64,000 bases of DNA from positions 4,216,001-4,280,000 of the forward strand of contig NC_046675.1 of NCBI RefSeq assembly GCF_003369915.1, given 5' to 3'. Source of the stretch: Drosophila miranda. Lineage: Eukaryota > Arthropoda > Insecta > Diptera > Drosophilidae. The notes under the pieces are model-generated. The model was given only the letters and a program-made list of their open reading frames with translations, made no database searches and was not told the origin of the DNA. Shown here in pieces: positions 52,461 to 63,673 of the stretch (position 1 is its first letter; each line of letters starts with the position of its first letter). The translations under genes were made by a program, and so were the position numbers.

Positions 52461-54945
52461 CTACAGCAGCACAAACTCTTCGCTTTCGCTATCATCCTGG
52501 TCTTGGTCAAAGTGTCCATGATGTGGCGGCAAGAGCTGGGCACCGGCATTCAGCTCTTGTGTCAAAGCTGCCACCTGCTTTATGAGCGGTTTGTATAGCG
52601 AATCGCTCATCTCGTCGCGTTCATGGTCCATGCAACGGCCGCGGGAGAACGAAAAAAGCGGATAGTTCATTTCCATGGGCTGTTCGGTCTGTTCCGACGC
52701 CTGCTGCTGCTGGTGCTGGCTGCCAGTCATCTTATCCACAGTGGCCCCTGAGGCACAGCGCATGGGATGCAGATACTGCAAAGGCGTACAAATATTGATA
52801 GAGGGAACTGATAGTGGGATGGCATGGGAATGCTTACCAATTGCACGCTCTCCATGAAGCTGTCAAAATCCGTTTTGGTGGCACAGTAGAAGCCAATGCA
52901 GCAACTGGGATCCATTTTGCTGACCTTCAGCTTGCGCGCCGACTTGCAGTGGAAGGAATGCAACGAAAAGTGCTCCTGATTGATGTCCACCATCTCCTGG
53001 CAGTAGTGCGGGTCCAGATGGATGAGTCTGTCCTCCTGGAAACCCACAAAGTACAGCGAATGCTTGGGCTTGCCCCCAATGATGCCCAGACAGTGTTCGG
53101 TGCTCAGCAGCAGCTTCAGGCAGTGGGCGTAAACAGGATTCAGCTTATCGCTGCCCAGGCGCAAGGGTATGAGCACAATCAAAGATTTCCAGTGCTGCTG
53201 ATGTGACTCCTGCTTGGTTGGCGCCTCCGCCTGCGGTCGCTTGGCTTGCTGCCAAGGCACATGGGGTTTGGGGGCTGGTTCCGGAATGCTACACTGATCC
53301 TCAATGTCTTGCATGTAGACTGAAAGGCAGATAGATAGATAGATACGCTTATCAAATGAATGTGACGCTATCTGGCAGGCAGCCCCCTCCATGAGTAATG
53401 ACAATTAGTCACGGAGGGTTTTCCGTATCTATTTGTCGATGGCTGCTATCTATTCAGCTTTAAATTTGTTGCCTGTCTCTGATACTCACTCGTGCAATCC
53501 TTGGCCACATAAACGCTGATATTGTCAAAGTCTGCATTCTCCTGAGCGGCGTGTTCCAAGGCGTGTCTATAATAAAGTCCAAAATACCATGCCATAAACA
53601 TTATAGATCGATTTATGGCACTGCACTCACTTTAGCAAATAGGAGACGGAGGCAGGACCGTACCAGTCGCCTGGCTTTTTGCCCAAAGTTTCGCCTAGTC
53701 GCACCAGCGCGTGTATGGAGAAGGGGCTGCTCTTTGAGGAGCTATCCCCGAACCATTTGATGATCTTCTTATGCATATTATCCTCGTATGTGGAATGCAG
53801 CTGCGAGTCCGAATCATAGCGCCAGCCTTTGGGTAAAAGAAATCCATTTAGAATTAATTTAAAGAGTGATTTGCCATCCACTTACTGCGCCCCAAAAAGT
53901 GACAGATGAGACCCTGAGCCAACAGCATTTGGCCGCTGCGCAGCATGCAGCCCCATCCACAGTCCGAAGTGTAGTTGGAGCCATTCATGATGGGAAACTC
54001 ACGGCGATAGGTCATCCAAACGCGGCTGTAAAAGTCGCGGCGAAAGCCCTCGATGCCCTCCTCCCAGGGCTGTTCTCCCACCTGATTCTCGACCGCATCC
54101 ATGCCCAGCTCCTGGGGCACAACAATCTCATCGATTTGCTGTGGATTTAGTGAGGGATACAGGGACGAGGAGGCGGTGGTCGAGCTGGCTGGTATGCTAT
54201 CGAAGGCGGATGTGGCATGGTCGGGCGTTGAGTCAGCACCGCTGGGAAGTTCTGTGGTCGAGCTCTCCATGCTGACGGGTGGCGTGAATCGTCGATGATA
54301 GCACCGTCCGAGGAGCCACACCGGCTGCTCCTTGGAGAAGCTCGTTTGCCTAATCTTGCCACTCCATCCGTACTTGACATTGTGCCACATGGCCACCAGC
54401 TTGGACTCCATGCCCTTTGTTGGCGTACGATTGGCGGCCAGGTCGGGGTCTTCGCTATGGTGGTGGTGCTGCTGCTGCTGCTCCACGTGACCGCAGCTTG
54501 AATTGTTGCCGCCGCTATATAGCTGACTGAAGGCATTCATGAAACGTGATGACGTCGATATTTTACGCTGAGGTGTCGCTGTCGCAGCACTTTCCGCTTT
54601 CAGGTTCAAGTTCGCACTCGATGTGCTCACGGGGGAAGGCGATGGAGCACGGGGCACGGCGAACACGGTGCGTGGAATCGTTTGTATGGGCGCTGCCTGC
54701 TCCTCTTCGATGGCACCATCCTCCACAAGTGGCAGTGAAGGCACATCCTGTCTGCAACGTCCGCCCTCGACAATGGCTCCTTCCCCGGCATCGAAGAGCA
54801 TCAGCTTGTCCTCCGTCAACTTGGACAGCAGGCCGTCATAGTTCATCTGCAGCGGTGTCGTCGGGGGGGATATGAAAACAAAATCAGATTTGGATGAACT
54901 ACGTCGCTTTGTTCGCAGTTTCGAAAACTTGAAGAACTGGGGCAT
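52461..54945 (-). CDS. Atg4b: Atg4 cysteine protease (autophagin)
   Basis: Five exons, 54945-53886, 53826-53631, 53566-53490, 53319-52838 and 52775-52461, join in frame to 709 aa. The catalytic cysteine lies in DCGWGCMLRSGQMLLAQ (Cys about 333), and the Asp-His pair in HLDPHYCQ. KPGDWYGPASVSYLL and GKPKHSLYFVGFQ are also family landmarks. Atg4 trims the C-terminus of Atg8 and removes it from lipid. The roughly 320-residue N-terminal extension is low-complexity (Ser, Gln, His, Pro), which distinguishes the fly form from the 390-aa human ATG4B. The protein ends DDSESEEFVLL, an acidic patch plus F-x-x-L that fits an Atg8-interacting (LIR) motif in the place where ATG4B has one. The a/b naming follows remembered synteny. 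Confidence 0.93.
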
Positions 54946-55557
54946 GGCAATGGCAATTGCGAGCCACTGGCTGGCCCTGACTGAACTGAACTGCCGATAG
55001 CACGGCCTAGCGTCCGGGGCGTGCTAATTACAAATGTTTACTCACTGTTTATTTGTTGACAGATAAAGATAAAGGTAAACTACACACGAAAAATTGCTTC
55101 TTGTTTTCCTTATTCTTATTCGCGATAAGTACATAGTAGTGTTGTTGTTTTTCCGGAACAGGTTGGCAGTTCGCGAATTGAATTGCGGCAGCGCTGCCAG
55201 ATAGTGGCTTTTGGCTAGGCGAATTATTTCAGGCATATGCGAATATAGAAATTGTTTGATTGTTAATTACATTAATTGCGTACTAACGATTTGCTGAGAT
55301 ATAATGTAAGTATATATTTTGTGGTAAAGTGCCAAAGCTTAGCCAAAAGTTTCAAAGAAAGTGGCTTGAAATGTGCCATGGCTTAAAAAAAAGCTCAACT
55401 GTCAGCACAGATGTTTAACTTCCGGGTTGGTCTGGCCACCCCATGGAACGGCCCCACAGCTGTGTGGGAGCCTGGAGCTTTTCGCGTATTGCGCAACTCA
55501 AATTGAACTTGGGACGGAGACGGGAATTGCCAGAACAGAACCAAAACACACGCAAAA
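54946..55557. promoter_or_regulatory. Divergent promoter region Atg4 / HIBCH
   Basis: 612 bp between divergent start codons. No Motif 1, DRE or TATA box at a firm position. The HIBCH start-codon exon lies at its right edge. Confidence 0.4.
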
Positions 55558-56970
55558 ATGGTAAGTAATGCAAATCACAAAATAAAATAAAGCTTATAAA
55601 TAAACGGAAACTTAAACGCGCGCGCGCACAGCAAAATCCAATTCAAAGGTTGGTCTACACGTTCGGTCAACGCACCTACAGCCAATTGCCGCTCATCGGC
55701 GGACCAGCAGCAGCAGCAGCGATAGCAGCAAAAGTCCAACCGATGATGGCCCAGCAGCAGCAGTCGACGCGACAGTCCTCCTCCTCCGTGCTGGCCACGG
55801 AGTCCTCCAACAAGGGGATGATCATCCTAAACCGGCCCAAGGCCTTAAATGCCATCAATCTGGAGATGGTGCGCAAAATCTACAAGCATCTGAAGAAGTG
55901 CGAAAAGTCCAAATCCCTGCTGATCATCAAAGGCACCGGCGATAAGGCATTCTGTGCGGGTGGCGACGTCCGAGCCCTGGTCGATGCTGGGCCCACGGAT
56001 GAGTCGAAGAGCTTCTTCCGGGAGGAGTACACCACGAATGCCCTGATCGGCAACTACAAGATCCCCTACATCGCCATCATTGACGGCATTACCATGGGCG
56101 GTGGCGTGGGTCTGAGTGTTCATGGAAAGTATCGTGTCGCCACAGACCGGACACTGTTTGCCATGCCCGAGACTGCAATCGGCCTGTTCCCCGATGTCGG
56201 CGGCTCATACTTTCTGCCCCGCCTGCAGGGGAAACTCGGACTGTACCTGGGACTCACGGGCTATCGCCTGCGCGGTGCAGATGCCTTTTATGCGGGCATT
56301 GCCACGCACTATTGCGACAGCAGCAAGATACCTGAACTCGAGACGGCGCTGCTCAACTGCCCCGATGCGGATGATGTGCCAGAGCTGCTGGAGAAGTTCC
56401 ATACGAAGCCGGAGAAACCTTTCTCGCTGCAGCCAGTGCTGGAGCAGATCAACAAGAACTTTTCAGCCGATTCGGTGGAGGCAATACTCGAGAATCTGCA
56501 GAACGATGGCAGTGATTGGGCCAAGAAGACGCTGGCAGTAAGTACTTGAGCACAAGCCACTTGCTAATTGGATGGGAAAATCGACCCTCGTTACGCTTTT
56601 AGCGCATAAATATTTGTAGAGCGCGTATTCCCAGCCAATTAGCAACGACCTCACATAAATTAGCACTTAATTCACGCTCGAGTTTCTATTTTAGACCCTG
56701 TGCAAGATGTCCCCCACATCGATGAAAGTCACGTATCGCCAGCTGGAGCTTGGCTCCCAGCTGTCCCTCACCCAGTGCCTGATTATGGAGTATCGGCTGG
56801 CCGTACGCCATCTGGAGGACCGTTCCGACTTCAAGGAGGGTGTACGGGCCCTACTGATCGACAAGGATCAGCAGCCCAAGTGGCAGCCCGCCCAGCTGTC
56901 GGATGTCACCGAGGAGCATGTGCAATGGTTTTTCCGCAAGCTGCCCGACACCGAGGAGCTCAAACTGTAA
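55558..56970 (+). CDS. Hibch: 3-hydroxyisobutyryl-CoA hydrolase, mitochondrial
   Basis: Three exons, 55558-55560, 55632-56537 and 56695-56970, join in phase 0 to 394 aa. Exon 1 contributes only the ATG before a GTAAGT donor, so translation starts at MQNPIQRLVYTFGQRTY. The family signature is complete: KAFCAGGDVRAL, MGGGVGLSVHG (oxyanion region) and MPETAIGLFPDVGGSYF with the catalytic Glu (about 181) and Asp (about 189). The Arg/Ser/Ala-rich start is a plausible mitochondrial presequence, with an Ala and Gln low-complexity patch behind it. The enzyme hydrolyses 3-hydroxyisobutyryl-CoA in valine degradation. This is the CG5044 orthologue by memory. It converges with Cog2. Confidence 0.94.
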
Positions 56971-57490
56971 TGTTGGGTTGGCCTTTCAACCCTTTTGTTT
57001 TTGTTGAGCCTGCTAATCCCCTGTTTGTCTTCCGTTCTTTTGCGCCGCTCAACTCCTTACTCCTTCTTTATGCACATTTACTTATTCGCAGTGCCTGATT
57101 TATGCATGCATGCATTCCACCTTTTGCCTGCCGTTTTATGCAATATTTTCGTTAACAAAGTTCTAGTTTTATGCAGCCACTTTTTGGCCGCTCAACTTAT
57201 GGTATACTCTGCAATCTCTGTTTTGTTTTTCTCTGTCTCATTCCAACAGCAAATAATCAACTGGAAGGGGAAATATTCGCGCCTTTACATTTGCCTGTAT
57301 TTACAAAAATAACGAAACGAAACGTGAAATTTACTGCATTTAATACATATATGATTATATACTTATACATATATATAATATACAATTCGTAGTCTTAACT
57401 GAAACACTAATTGTGCCTAAAGAACTATTAGAAATCGTTAACAAGAATAAAGTGAAGTATATGTACGTTTTATGGGCAGCCTCTAGGCCT
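56971..57490. other. Intergenic between convergent HIBCH and Cog2 3' ends
   Basis: T-rich then AT-rich 3'UTR/spacer DNA. An acceptor-like TATTCGCAG occurs near 57,090 but no convincing coding exon follows. AATAAA for the plus strand occurs near 57,446. No other feature seen. Confidence 0.4.
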
Positions 57491-59805
57491 CTAGGCCGTC
57501 GTCCCCTCCTTTAGCTTTATGCTATCCTCAACCATATTTGTGAGCTGCAGCAGTTGATCAAACTGCGTGGCCTGGAAATTCAGTTTGGAGAGCTCCTGAC
57601 TCCAGGTGGTGACATCCACACGCAGCTGCAGGCGTATCTTATCATCATCCGACATGCTAGCGGAATTTCCAGACGGCGTCTGCGTTGCAGAACCACCACT
57701 CTTGACATTCCGTAAACGTCGCAGAGATTCTTCAGTTTTCTGCACCGATGTGAGGACATCCTTGACCACATTAAAGTAGCTACAAAAGTGGGGATACAAC
57801 GCATATGAAGAGAGTGCTTCTTTTAGTGGAGATGAACAACTTACGCCTTGGTGATATGACTGGCTACCTCTGAGAGGAGCTGCTCCACCACTAGAGCCCC
57901 CAACTGGGATTCGTGTTGACTGGCAAACGCTTTGAGGGGACGCAACATCTGCTCCACATAGCCTGAGCAACGAGAAGGCACCTCTCGATTGGTCTTGCGA
58001 TACAAACGAGGCAAATCATTCACCTGACGCACATTCTCCGTCTCGCATTCGCCGATCAGCAACTCTACCAAGGTCTTCTGTATGCTGGATAGATGGGCAC
58101 CCAGTGTATCGGCCAAGGAGGCTATGGATTGGCCCAGCACATCGTTGAACAACTTTGTTCGCTGCTGCTGGGGCACCGACTGGATAATAAGCTGCTGCAG
58201 TTCGGGCAAATATGCATCCAATTTCCGTATGTCCGCGTGCAGGGCAATCAGCAATTGATGGCGAGTGTAGGACTTGGCAAAGCCGCTGCTCTTCGAGACG
58301 GCGATGGCATCAGTAATCCAGCGGGAGAGCCGCAATACAATCTGTACGTTTAGTTTGTAGAATTTGGGAAACACTTCGGGCAGGTAGATACCTTCGGCCC
58401 AGCAACGGGTCACTGCTTCTTTGGCGGCATTGAATGTCGACAATTGGTAGGCATTTCCATTGGAATTCCTGTTCAGAGTGGAATCCTGCAAAACGGGTTC
58501 CAATTTGGCTTCGAATTGCCCGGCAATTTCCTTCGGAATGAAAGAATACAATTATCTACAAACTTAAAGGCTTTATAGAGCATACCTGAAAGCATATTTG
58601 AAAGTACACTGGTAGATTCCAACGTGCCTCAAAGCTCTTCGTTTGCTTGTGCTGGCGGTAGCTGGCCACCGCCTGCTCGCCGCTGCTGGTCAGCAGCTCC
58701 TCTATTTTGCCCAGAAAATCCCGTGTGCATTTGTATTTGATGTAAAACACTTCAGAATTGCCCGGGGCGAATATGGAGTTCATGTGCATCTCCAGTCGCT
58801 GCTCCACGTCCGACCAATAGCTGTTGACCACAAAATTGAAGCCCGCCAGCTTGTCCGAGTAGAGGGTGAGCCGCAGCAGGTCGGTCATGTGCAACGATAT
58901 AAAGTTAAGTATCTTGCTGTAAATGCCAGCCAGGCCCTGAGGCGAGTTCTGCAGCTGCTGCTCGCCGATGATTCCGTTCATGTACGGCGCCACAACATCC
59001 TCGCGAAAGGCACACTCTGCCTGCGCACAGGCATTGAGAGTTATATAGATGCGCAGGCAACGCTCTAGATGCTCTGGGGCCGAGTTTCGTGCCTGTCCCA
59101 GTGCATCGTTGAAGAAACGACGCAAATGCTGATGGAGTTGCGTCTCCAGTTGCTGGATTTTCGTCTGTTGCTCGGCACTGAGGTGGTTGGCGCAATGTTT
59201 CTCGTGAAACTTCAACTGTATGAGATCGAGGGCAGCGCGTTCCAGGTCGACAGCCTGTGCGGGTTGATCGCCATCCAGTTTCCGGGCAATTAGATCCTGC
59301 AGCTTGCCGGTTGTCTCATAGACCTTCTTCAGGCTCTGCAGACTTCGTTTGGCTTCGCGCAGGTTCCGCTTTTCCTCGAGTTGCGCCCTGAGCTCCGTCA
59401 CATTCTCTTCAATCAGACTGTGAATGCTCTCGATGTCGCTGCGAAACTGCTCCAGGGGCCGCTGAATCGTCTCGATGGATTGGTCAAGTCCCACCAAATT
59501 CGCACTCAGATTCACAAAATCCGCGTAATCCTCATTGATTAGATCAATCATGGCAGATCGCAGTCCCTTTAAATACAGCCCCAGGTTGTCCCGCAGCTGT
59601 TCCAAGCTGGGAGCATTGCGATTCTTGTGCAGGAATTCGTCTACCGAGAAATTTTCCTGCTCGGAAGAACTTTAGTAGTAAGAGGAGCCCAATTCAAATG
59701 GCAATAACACACCTTCATGAACTCATTTTTGTCGAAACAAAGTTTCTCCGCGGTGCTGCTGGCTCCGGTGCCCAGGTGGACGGACTTCTTGGCCGGCTCA
59801 TGCAT
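57491..59805 (-). CDS. Cog2: Conserved oligomeric Golgi complex subunit 2
   Basis: Four exons, 59805-59713, 59656-58586, 58530-57845 and 57779-57491, join in frame to 712 aa, the expected length for fly Cog2 (ldlCp). The N-terminus KLCFDKNEFMKENFSVDEFL and NLSANLVGLDQSIETIQRPLEQFRSDI are characteristic of COG2/vps51-like tethers, followed by long coiled coils. FQICFQEIAGQFEAKLEPVL lies across the exon 2-3 junction. COG tethers retrograde vesicles at the Golgi and is needed for glycosyltransferase retention. The gene is head-to-head with Trax. Confidence 0.93.
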
Positions 59806-60013
59806 ATTGTTTGTCTTAAATTAAATAAATTCTAATTATTTATTGCCACGAACATACGACCAATAACAATGCAGTGCAGCCCTGGCCTTTTGGAGATGGG
59901 CTGCACCCGATAGAAAACGAATCGCTTCGAGCACATCGCTAGCATTATTTATGTGTGATTTTTCATTTTCGCCGGTTTTCTAAATTATACATAAACAAAA
60001 CCATCTCAGAACT
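59806..60013. promoter_or_regulatory. Bidirectional promoter Cog2 / Trax
   Basis: Only 208 bp separate the two start codons. It contains an ACCAATA (CCAAT-box-like) sequence and no TATA box. It must drive both genes. Confidence 0.5.
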
Positions 60014-60962
60014 ATGCCGAAACATGCTGGAGGTAACCAACGTGGCAATGCTCATAAGAAGCGACAGGTTGCTGTGGATGAGGACAATCCCATAGTTCAG
60101 GCATTCCGAAATTATTCGATTGAATTGACAACGAAACACGATCGCCATGAGCGTATTGTGAAGCTGAGTCGCGACATTACCATCGAGTCCAAGCGAATTA
60201 TATTCACCTTGCATTCGATCGACTCGCGTAAGCAAAACAAGGAGAAGATTCTGGAGGAGGCCCAGAAGCGTCTCCAAAAATTGATTGATGTCAACTTTCG
60301 GGCCATAGCGTTGGAACTGCGTGACCAGGATGTGTATCAGTTCCGCAATGCGTACTCCGCAGGCCTGCAGGAGTTTATCGAGGCATACACCTATATGGAG
60401 TATCTGTCCCGCGACGACAACGACGAGACACCCAAGTCTGTGTCTGACTGGCAGGCCTTGCAGTCGGTGATGCAATACGTGGAGGATCCAAGCAAAGCCA
60501 AAGACGAGGGAGCATCTGTCGAAGAAATGGATGTGGACGAAGAGAAAGGCGGCGAGGGGCAGGCCAAGAAGTTTCAGTTCTTCATTGATCCCACAGAGTA
60601 CGTGCTGGGATTATCCGACCTAACCGGCGAACTGATGCGCCGATGCATAAATTCTTTGGGCAGCGGAGACATCGATACCTGTATGGAGACCTGCAGCACT
60701 TTGCAGATGTTTTACACGGGGTATGTGATGCACAAATATATAAGGAATCCACTTTAAACTATATTTATCTTTTCGCAGTTACATCAGCTTGAACTTGCAG
60801 CGTGCTCGGGAGTTGTGGCGCAAGATTACCACTATGCGACAGAGTGTCCTCAAGGCAGAGAATGTCTGCTACAATGTTAAAGTACGTGGTGGCGAGGCAG
60901 CCATTTGGGGCTCAAATTTCGACCAAAAGCCTGCAGAAAATGTCGATGAGGGCTTCTACTAA
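60014..60962 (+). CDS. Trax: Translin-associated factor X (Trax)
   Basis: Two exons, 60014-60720 and 60779-60962, join (58-bp intron) to 296 aa. The sequence HDRHERIVKLSRDITIESKRIIFTLH, the helix-rich middle and DLTGELMRRCINSLGSGDID mark a Trax protein of the translin superfamily. The C-terminal exon encodes GYISLNLQRARELWRKITTMRQSVLKAEN. Trax is the catalytic partner of translin in the C3PO endoribonuclease, which removes the siRNA passenger strand and processes tRNA fragments. From base 60,586 onward the gene is repeated, at about 99% identity, at the right end of the window, so this is the intact parent of a tandem duplication. Confidence 0.95.
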
Positions 60963-61064
60963 TGTAATCACTTAAATATTTACATTAAATTTTATTATCA
61001 ACGGATTAGCGCTAGAATTTAATATAACATTTTAAAAATCTATCAAAACATTGATTAGACCATC

Positions 61065-62115
61065 CTAATCGTAGTCGTCAGTATTAATGCGCTGGCTATC
61101 AAACTCAAGCTCATCGTCCTCGTCTTCATCTTCGTCTATGTCTGCGCCTGGTTTATATTCGAGATCATCATCATTGTCTCCTCCAAATGGATCCTCCTCC
61201 TCTTCGTCGCTATCCTCGTCATCCCCGGTCGTGCCCGCCTGCCGCGCGTGTGTCTGCCGTTGACGCAAACGATTCCGTATGTTCTGATCGGAATTAACTA
61301 TACTGCAGTTTAACTCCGTTCGATATTACTGCACTTCTGAATCTAACTTACAATTTGGAGGATGTGACATCCGTTGAAAGTGCACAGGATTGCGACGGTA
61401 GCATAAATTTCCAAAAGGACACCTCGGTGTGCCGAGCGGTGGTGCCGGAAAGTTGGGTCGCGTATAGTCCGCATCACCCGGATGAGCTTCAGCCATGCGG
61501 TGAAGTGGATTACGTCTAGGATTAAATGTATGGAGACTGGTTGATATATCTGTTTGGAATTGTTTACCTGTAGCAGCGAATGCCAAAATAGCATGAACTG
61601 CGAGTGGTGCTAGAGGACACAATATTTGGTACATTATTTGCTGATTGGCCGTTGCTGGGGGTAGGCTCCGTTTTTACCACAACCGCTGGGGTGGTACTTC
61701 CACTATCGGCAGGTTCTACTTTTATAGCGCTACTTGTGCGGGCTGCCGCTGGCACCGCTGCTCCATCCACTGGTTCGGCTTTTATCTTGACACCGTCAGA
61801 CGTGCTGGACCCGGGCTCTGTTTTTGCAGGAACAGCCATGGGATCTGGATCTGTTTTTGCAGGAACAGCCATGGGATCTGGATCTGTTTTGATGGGTAGA
61901 GCTATTGCTTCATTATCGGAAGGTTCTTCCTTGATTTTTGTGTTGTCATCCAACTTTATACGCTTATCCGGGCTGCTTTCATCGTCATTTTTCGCGCCTT
62001 CTGTGGGCTGCTTCCTTTTGGTAGTCTCCTGCTCTGCAGGTAATGGCTTAGCCTCTAACGTTTCTGTCACAATAGCATCGATATCCGCAAGTTCGTTTTT
62101 GTTAGGAGAACTCAT
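61065..62115 (-). CDS. APLF: APLF-like protein with two PBZ zinc fingers and acidic tail
   Basis: Three exons, 62115-61568, 61515-61352 and 61297-61065, join in frame to 314 aa. Two poly(ADP-ribose)-binding zinc fingers are visible: CYFGIRCYRRNPLHRMAEAHP, split by intron 1, and CPFGNLCYRRNPVHFQRMSHP. The C-terminus is strongly acidic (DSDEEEEDPFGG... DIDEDEDEDDELEFD), like the histone-binding acidic domain of vertebrate APLF. The N-terminal half lacks the FHA domain of vertebrate APLF and instead repeats lysine-centred motifs (IKEEP, IKAEP, IKVEP, VKTEP). An 11-residue unit (TDPDPMAVPAK) is exactly doubled at 61,818-61,885. APLF works at PARylated DNA breaks in non-homologous end joining. Probably the CG6171 orthologue. 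It lies wholly inside the inferred duplicated unit. Confidence 0.85.
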
Positions 62116-62475
62116 TTTAAACGAATGCGAATGGAAAAACGAAATAAACCAAAATTCGTTCAAATGTATTTCACAACAACACAATAGCGATGAGCGATGA
62201 CACCCAAACGAAAGGTATCGGATTCGATTGGCATTTATATCGTTGATTTTGTCATACCTAGTTTTATTTACGCTACGCTTGCGCGTTAGAGGAGTTTTGT
62301 TTTCTTACGAAAAATGCAATAAAAGCAAGTGTTTAATTTAAGCCAGTCAAGTAGAAAATTGATTCATTAATCGTATAAAATTATGTGGGCATGGCTGAGA
62401 GACTTATCGAGCTCGTATTTTTCGTCGGAATATAAAAAACGAGGAATATGTAAAATAGAACTTGAATTCGCCACT

Positions 62476-62535
62476 CGATAGTTTTGAATAGATTGATTCA
62501 AAAAATCGATACTATCGATTGTGCCATCGATGGTT
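62476..62535. promoter_or_regulatory. ATCGAT cluster between APLF-like gene and loco
   Basis: Three ATCGAT sites (62,505-62,510, 62,514-62,519, 62,526-62,531) and a nearby CTCGATAG fall within 60 bp. ATCGAT is the core of the DRE and of BEAF-32 sites, which mark housekeeping promoters and boundaries between divergent fly genes. A donor-like AAAAG/GTAAG follows at 62,547. The rest of 62,116-62,577 shows no clear site. Confidence 0.5.
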
Positions 62536-62577
62536 TGACAGAAAAGGTAAGAAAAGGCTTTTAAAACTATATTTCAA

Positions 62578-63673
62578 GCAAAGAATGTGACATGCCTCAA
62601 CCAGGCATGCAATCCATCAGCATCGCCAGCCGTGGCATCTGGCTCGACCGCGACGGCATCCACCTCGACCGTCCAGCAGCAGCAGCAGCGGCGCCGCAAA
62701 AAGCGTCCCAATTACAACTACAATGGAACCCGCACCGTGGAGGTGCGGCGGGGCTACAATGGCTTTGGGTTCACCATATCGGGACAACAGCCATGTCGTC
62801 TGTCGTGCATCATCAGCAGCTCGCCCGCCGAGCAGGCCGGCCTGCGATCCGGCGACTTCCTCATCTCGGTCAACGGCCTGAACGTCTCCAAGCTGCCGCA
62901 CGAGACGGTGGTCCAGTTGATTGGCAACTCCTTTGGCAGCATACGCATGCAGATAGCCGAGAACTACTATTCGGACAGTTCGGACGAGGAGAACGCCAAT
63001 GCCACGCTGCAAATGCAGCGCAGTGCCAGGGGCCAGCTGCTGGCCGCCAGTTTGCGCCACAAGCCGCGCTTCCTGCATCACAAGTCGAAGATGCATCGAC
63101 TGCGTAATTCGCCACAAAAGAAGCTTCCGCCGGATGCGGTGGAACCAAAGCCAAAGCCAGCACCGCCCACAGATCACTCAACGCTTCGGCCAGTTCTGGA
63201 GGACGCCCCGTTGGCGAATCTCACTGGCAAATCGGCGGATGTGGCCAATGTGAGTGCCATGGTTCGGGCCGTGGGTAGTGCGGCGCTGGAGTATCGCGTA
63301 ATTGTGGGCTATTTGGGCACCATTGAAATGCCCAAGCAGATTTCGCACAGCTCGAAGCTGCAGACGGTGCGCTCCTGCATACGGAAGTTGCGGCAGGAAA
63401 AGCGCCAGCCCACCATAGTGCTCATGTGCATCACCCCGGACAGCCTCACGCTGCAGAGCGCCAATGGCGGAGTGCTGGCCACCTATGCCTCATCGAGACT
63501 GAACTACGTGAGCTCCTCGTCGGAGAGCGAGAATCGTTTCTTTGGCCTGGTCACCAGCGCCGTGCACAACACCCAAATCGAGGAGGAGTACGAGCCAAAT
63601 GCAGGCAGCGGCTCTGCTGGCCAACACATCAGCATCTCGCACAGCTGCCATGTGTTTGTGATCGACACAAAGC
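62578..63673 (+). CDS. loco: loco (RGS12-like) PDZ and PTB part, truncated at the duplication junction
   Basis: The frame opens at 62,551 with no in-frame ATG before the PDZ domain, so the coding start lies in another exon. An acceptor-like TATATTTCAAG ends at about 62,577. After a Ser/Ala/Gln-rich stretch and RRRKKRPNYNYNG, a PDZ domain (GYNGFGFTISG ... GLRSGDFLISVNGL) and a PTB domain (YRVIVGYLGTIEMPKQI ... SHSCHVFVIDTKLI) follow, the order of RGS12 and fly loco. Loco is an RGS protein acting on Galpha-i in glia and asymmetric division. Here the PTB domain stops before its last helix, and RGS, Ras-binding and GoLoco regions are absent. The sequence then switches into the Trax copy, and the fused frame ends after about 10 foreign codons. 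I infer that this is the partial left copy. Confidence 0.8.

Larger units (their letters stand above)
60586..63673. repeat. Unit of a recent ~3.09-kb tandem duplication
   Basis: Bases 60,586-60,914 reappear at 63,674-64,000 with three substitutions and one 2-bp deletion. The second copy starts abruptly inside the loco PTB frame. The distance between equivalent bases is 3088 bp before the deletion and 3086 bp after it. That geometry (right end of unit joined to its own left end) is what a head-to-tail duplication produces. The unit spans the Trax 3' part, the whole APLF-like gene and the loco 5' part. Only the first 327 bp of the second copy are visible, so the full extent is inferred. Confidence 0.8.

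Noticed and set aside
62541-62578. GTAAG donor at 62,547 and acceptor at 62,577 as a loco intron
   Set aside because: About 31 bp is too short for a Drosophila intron. One or both sites must pair elsewhere or be unused.
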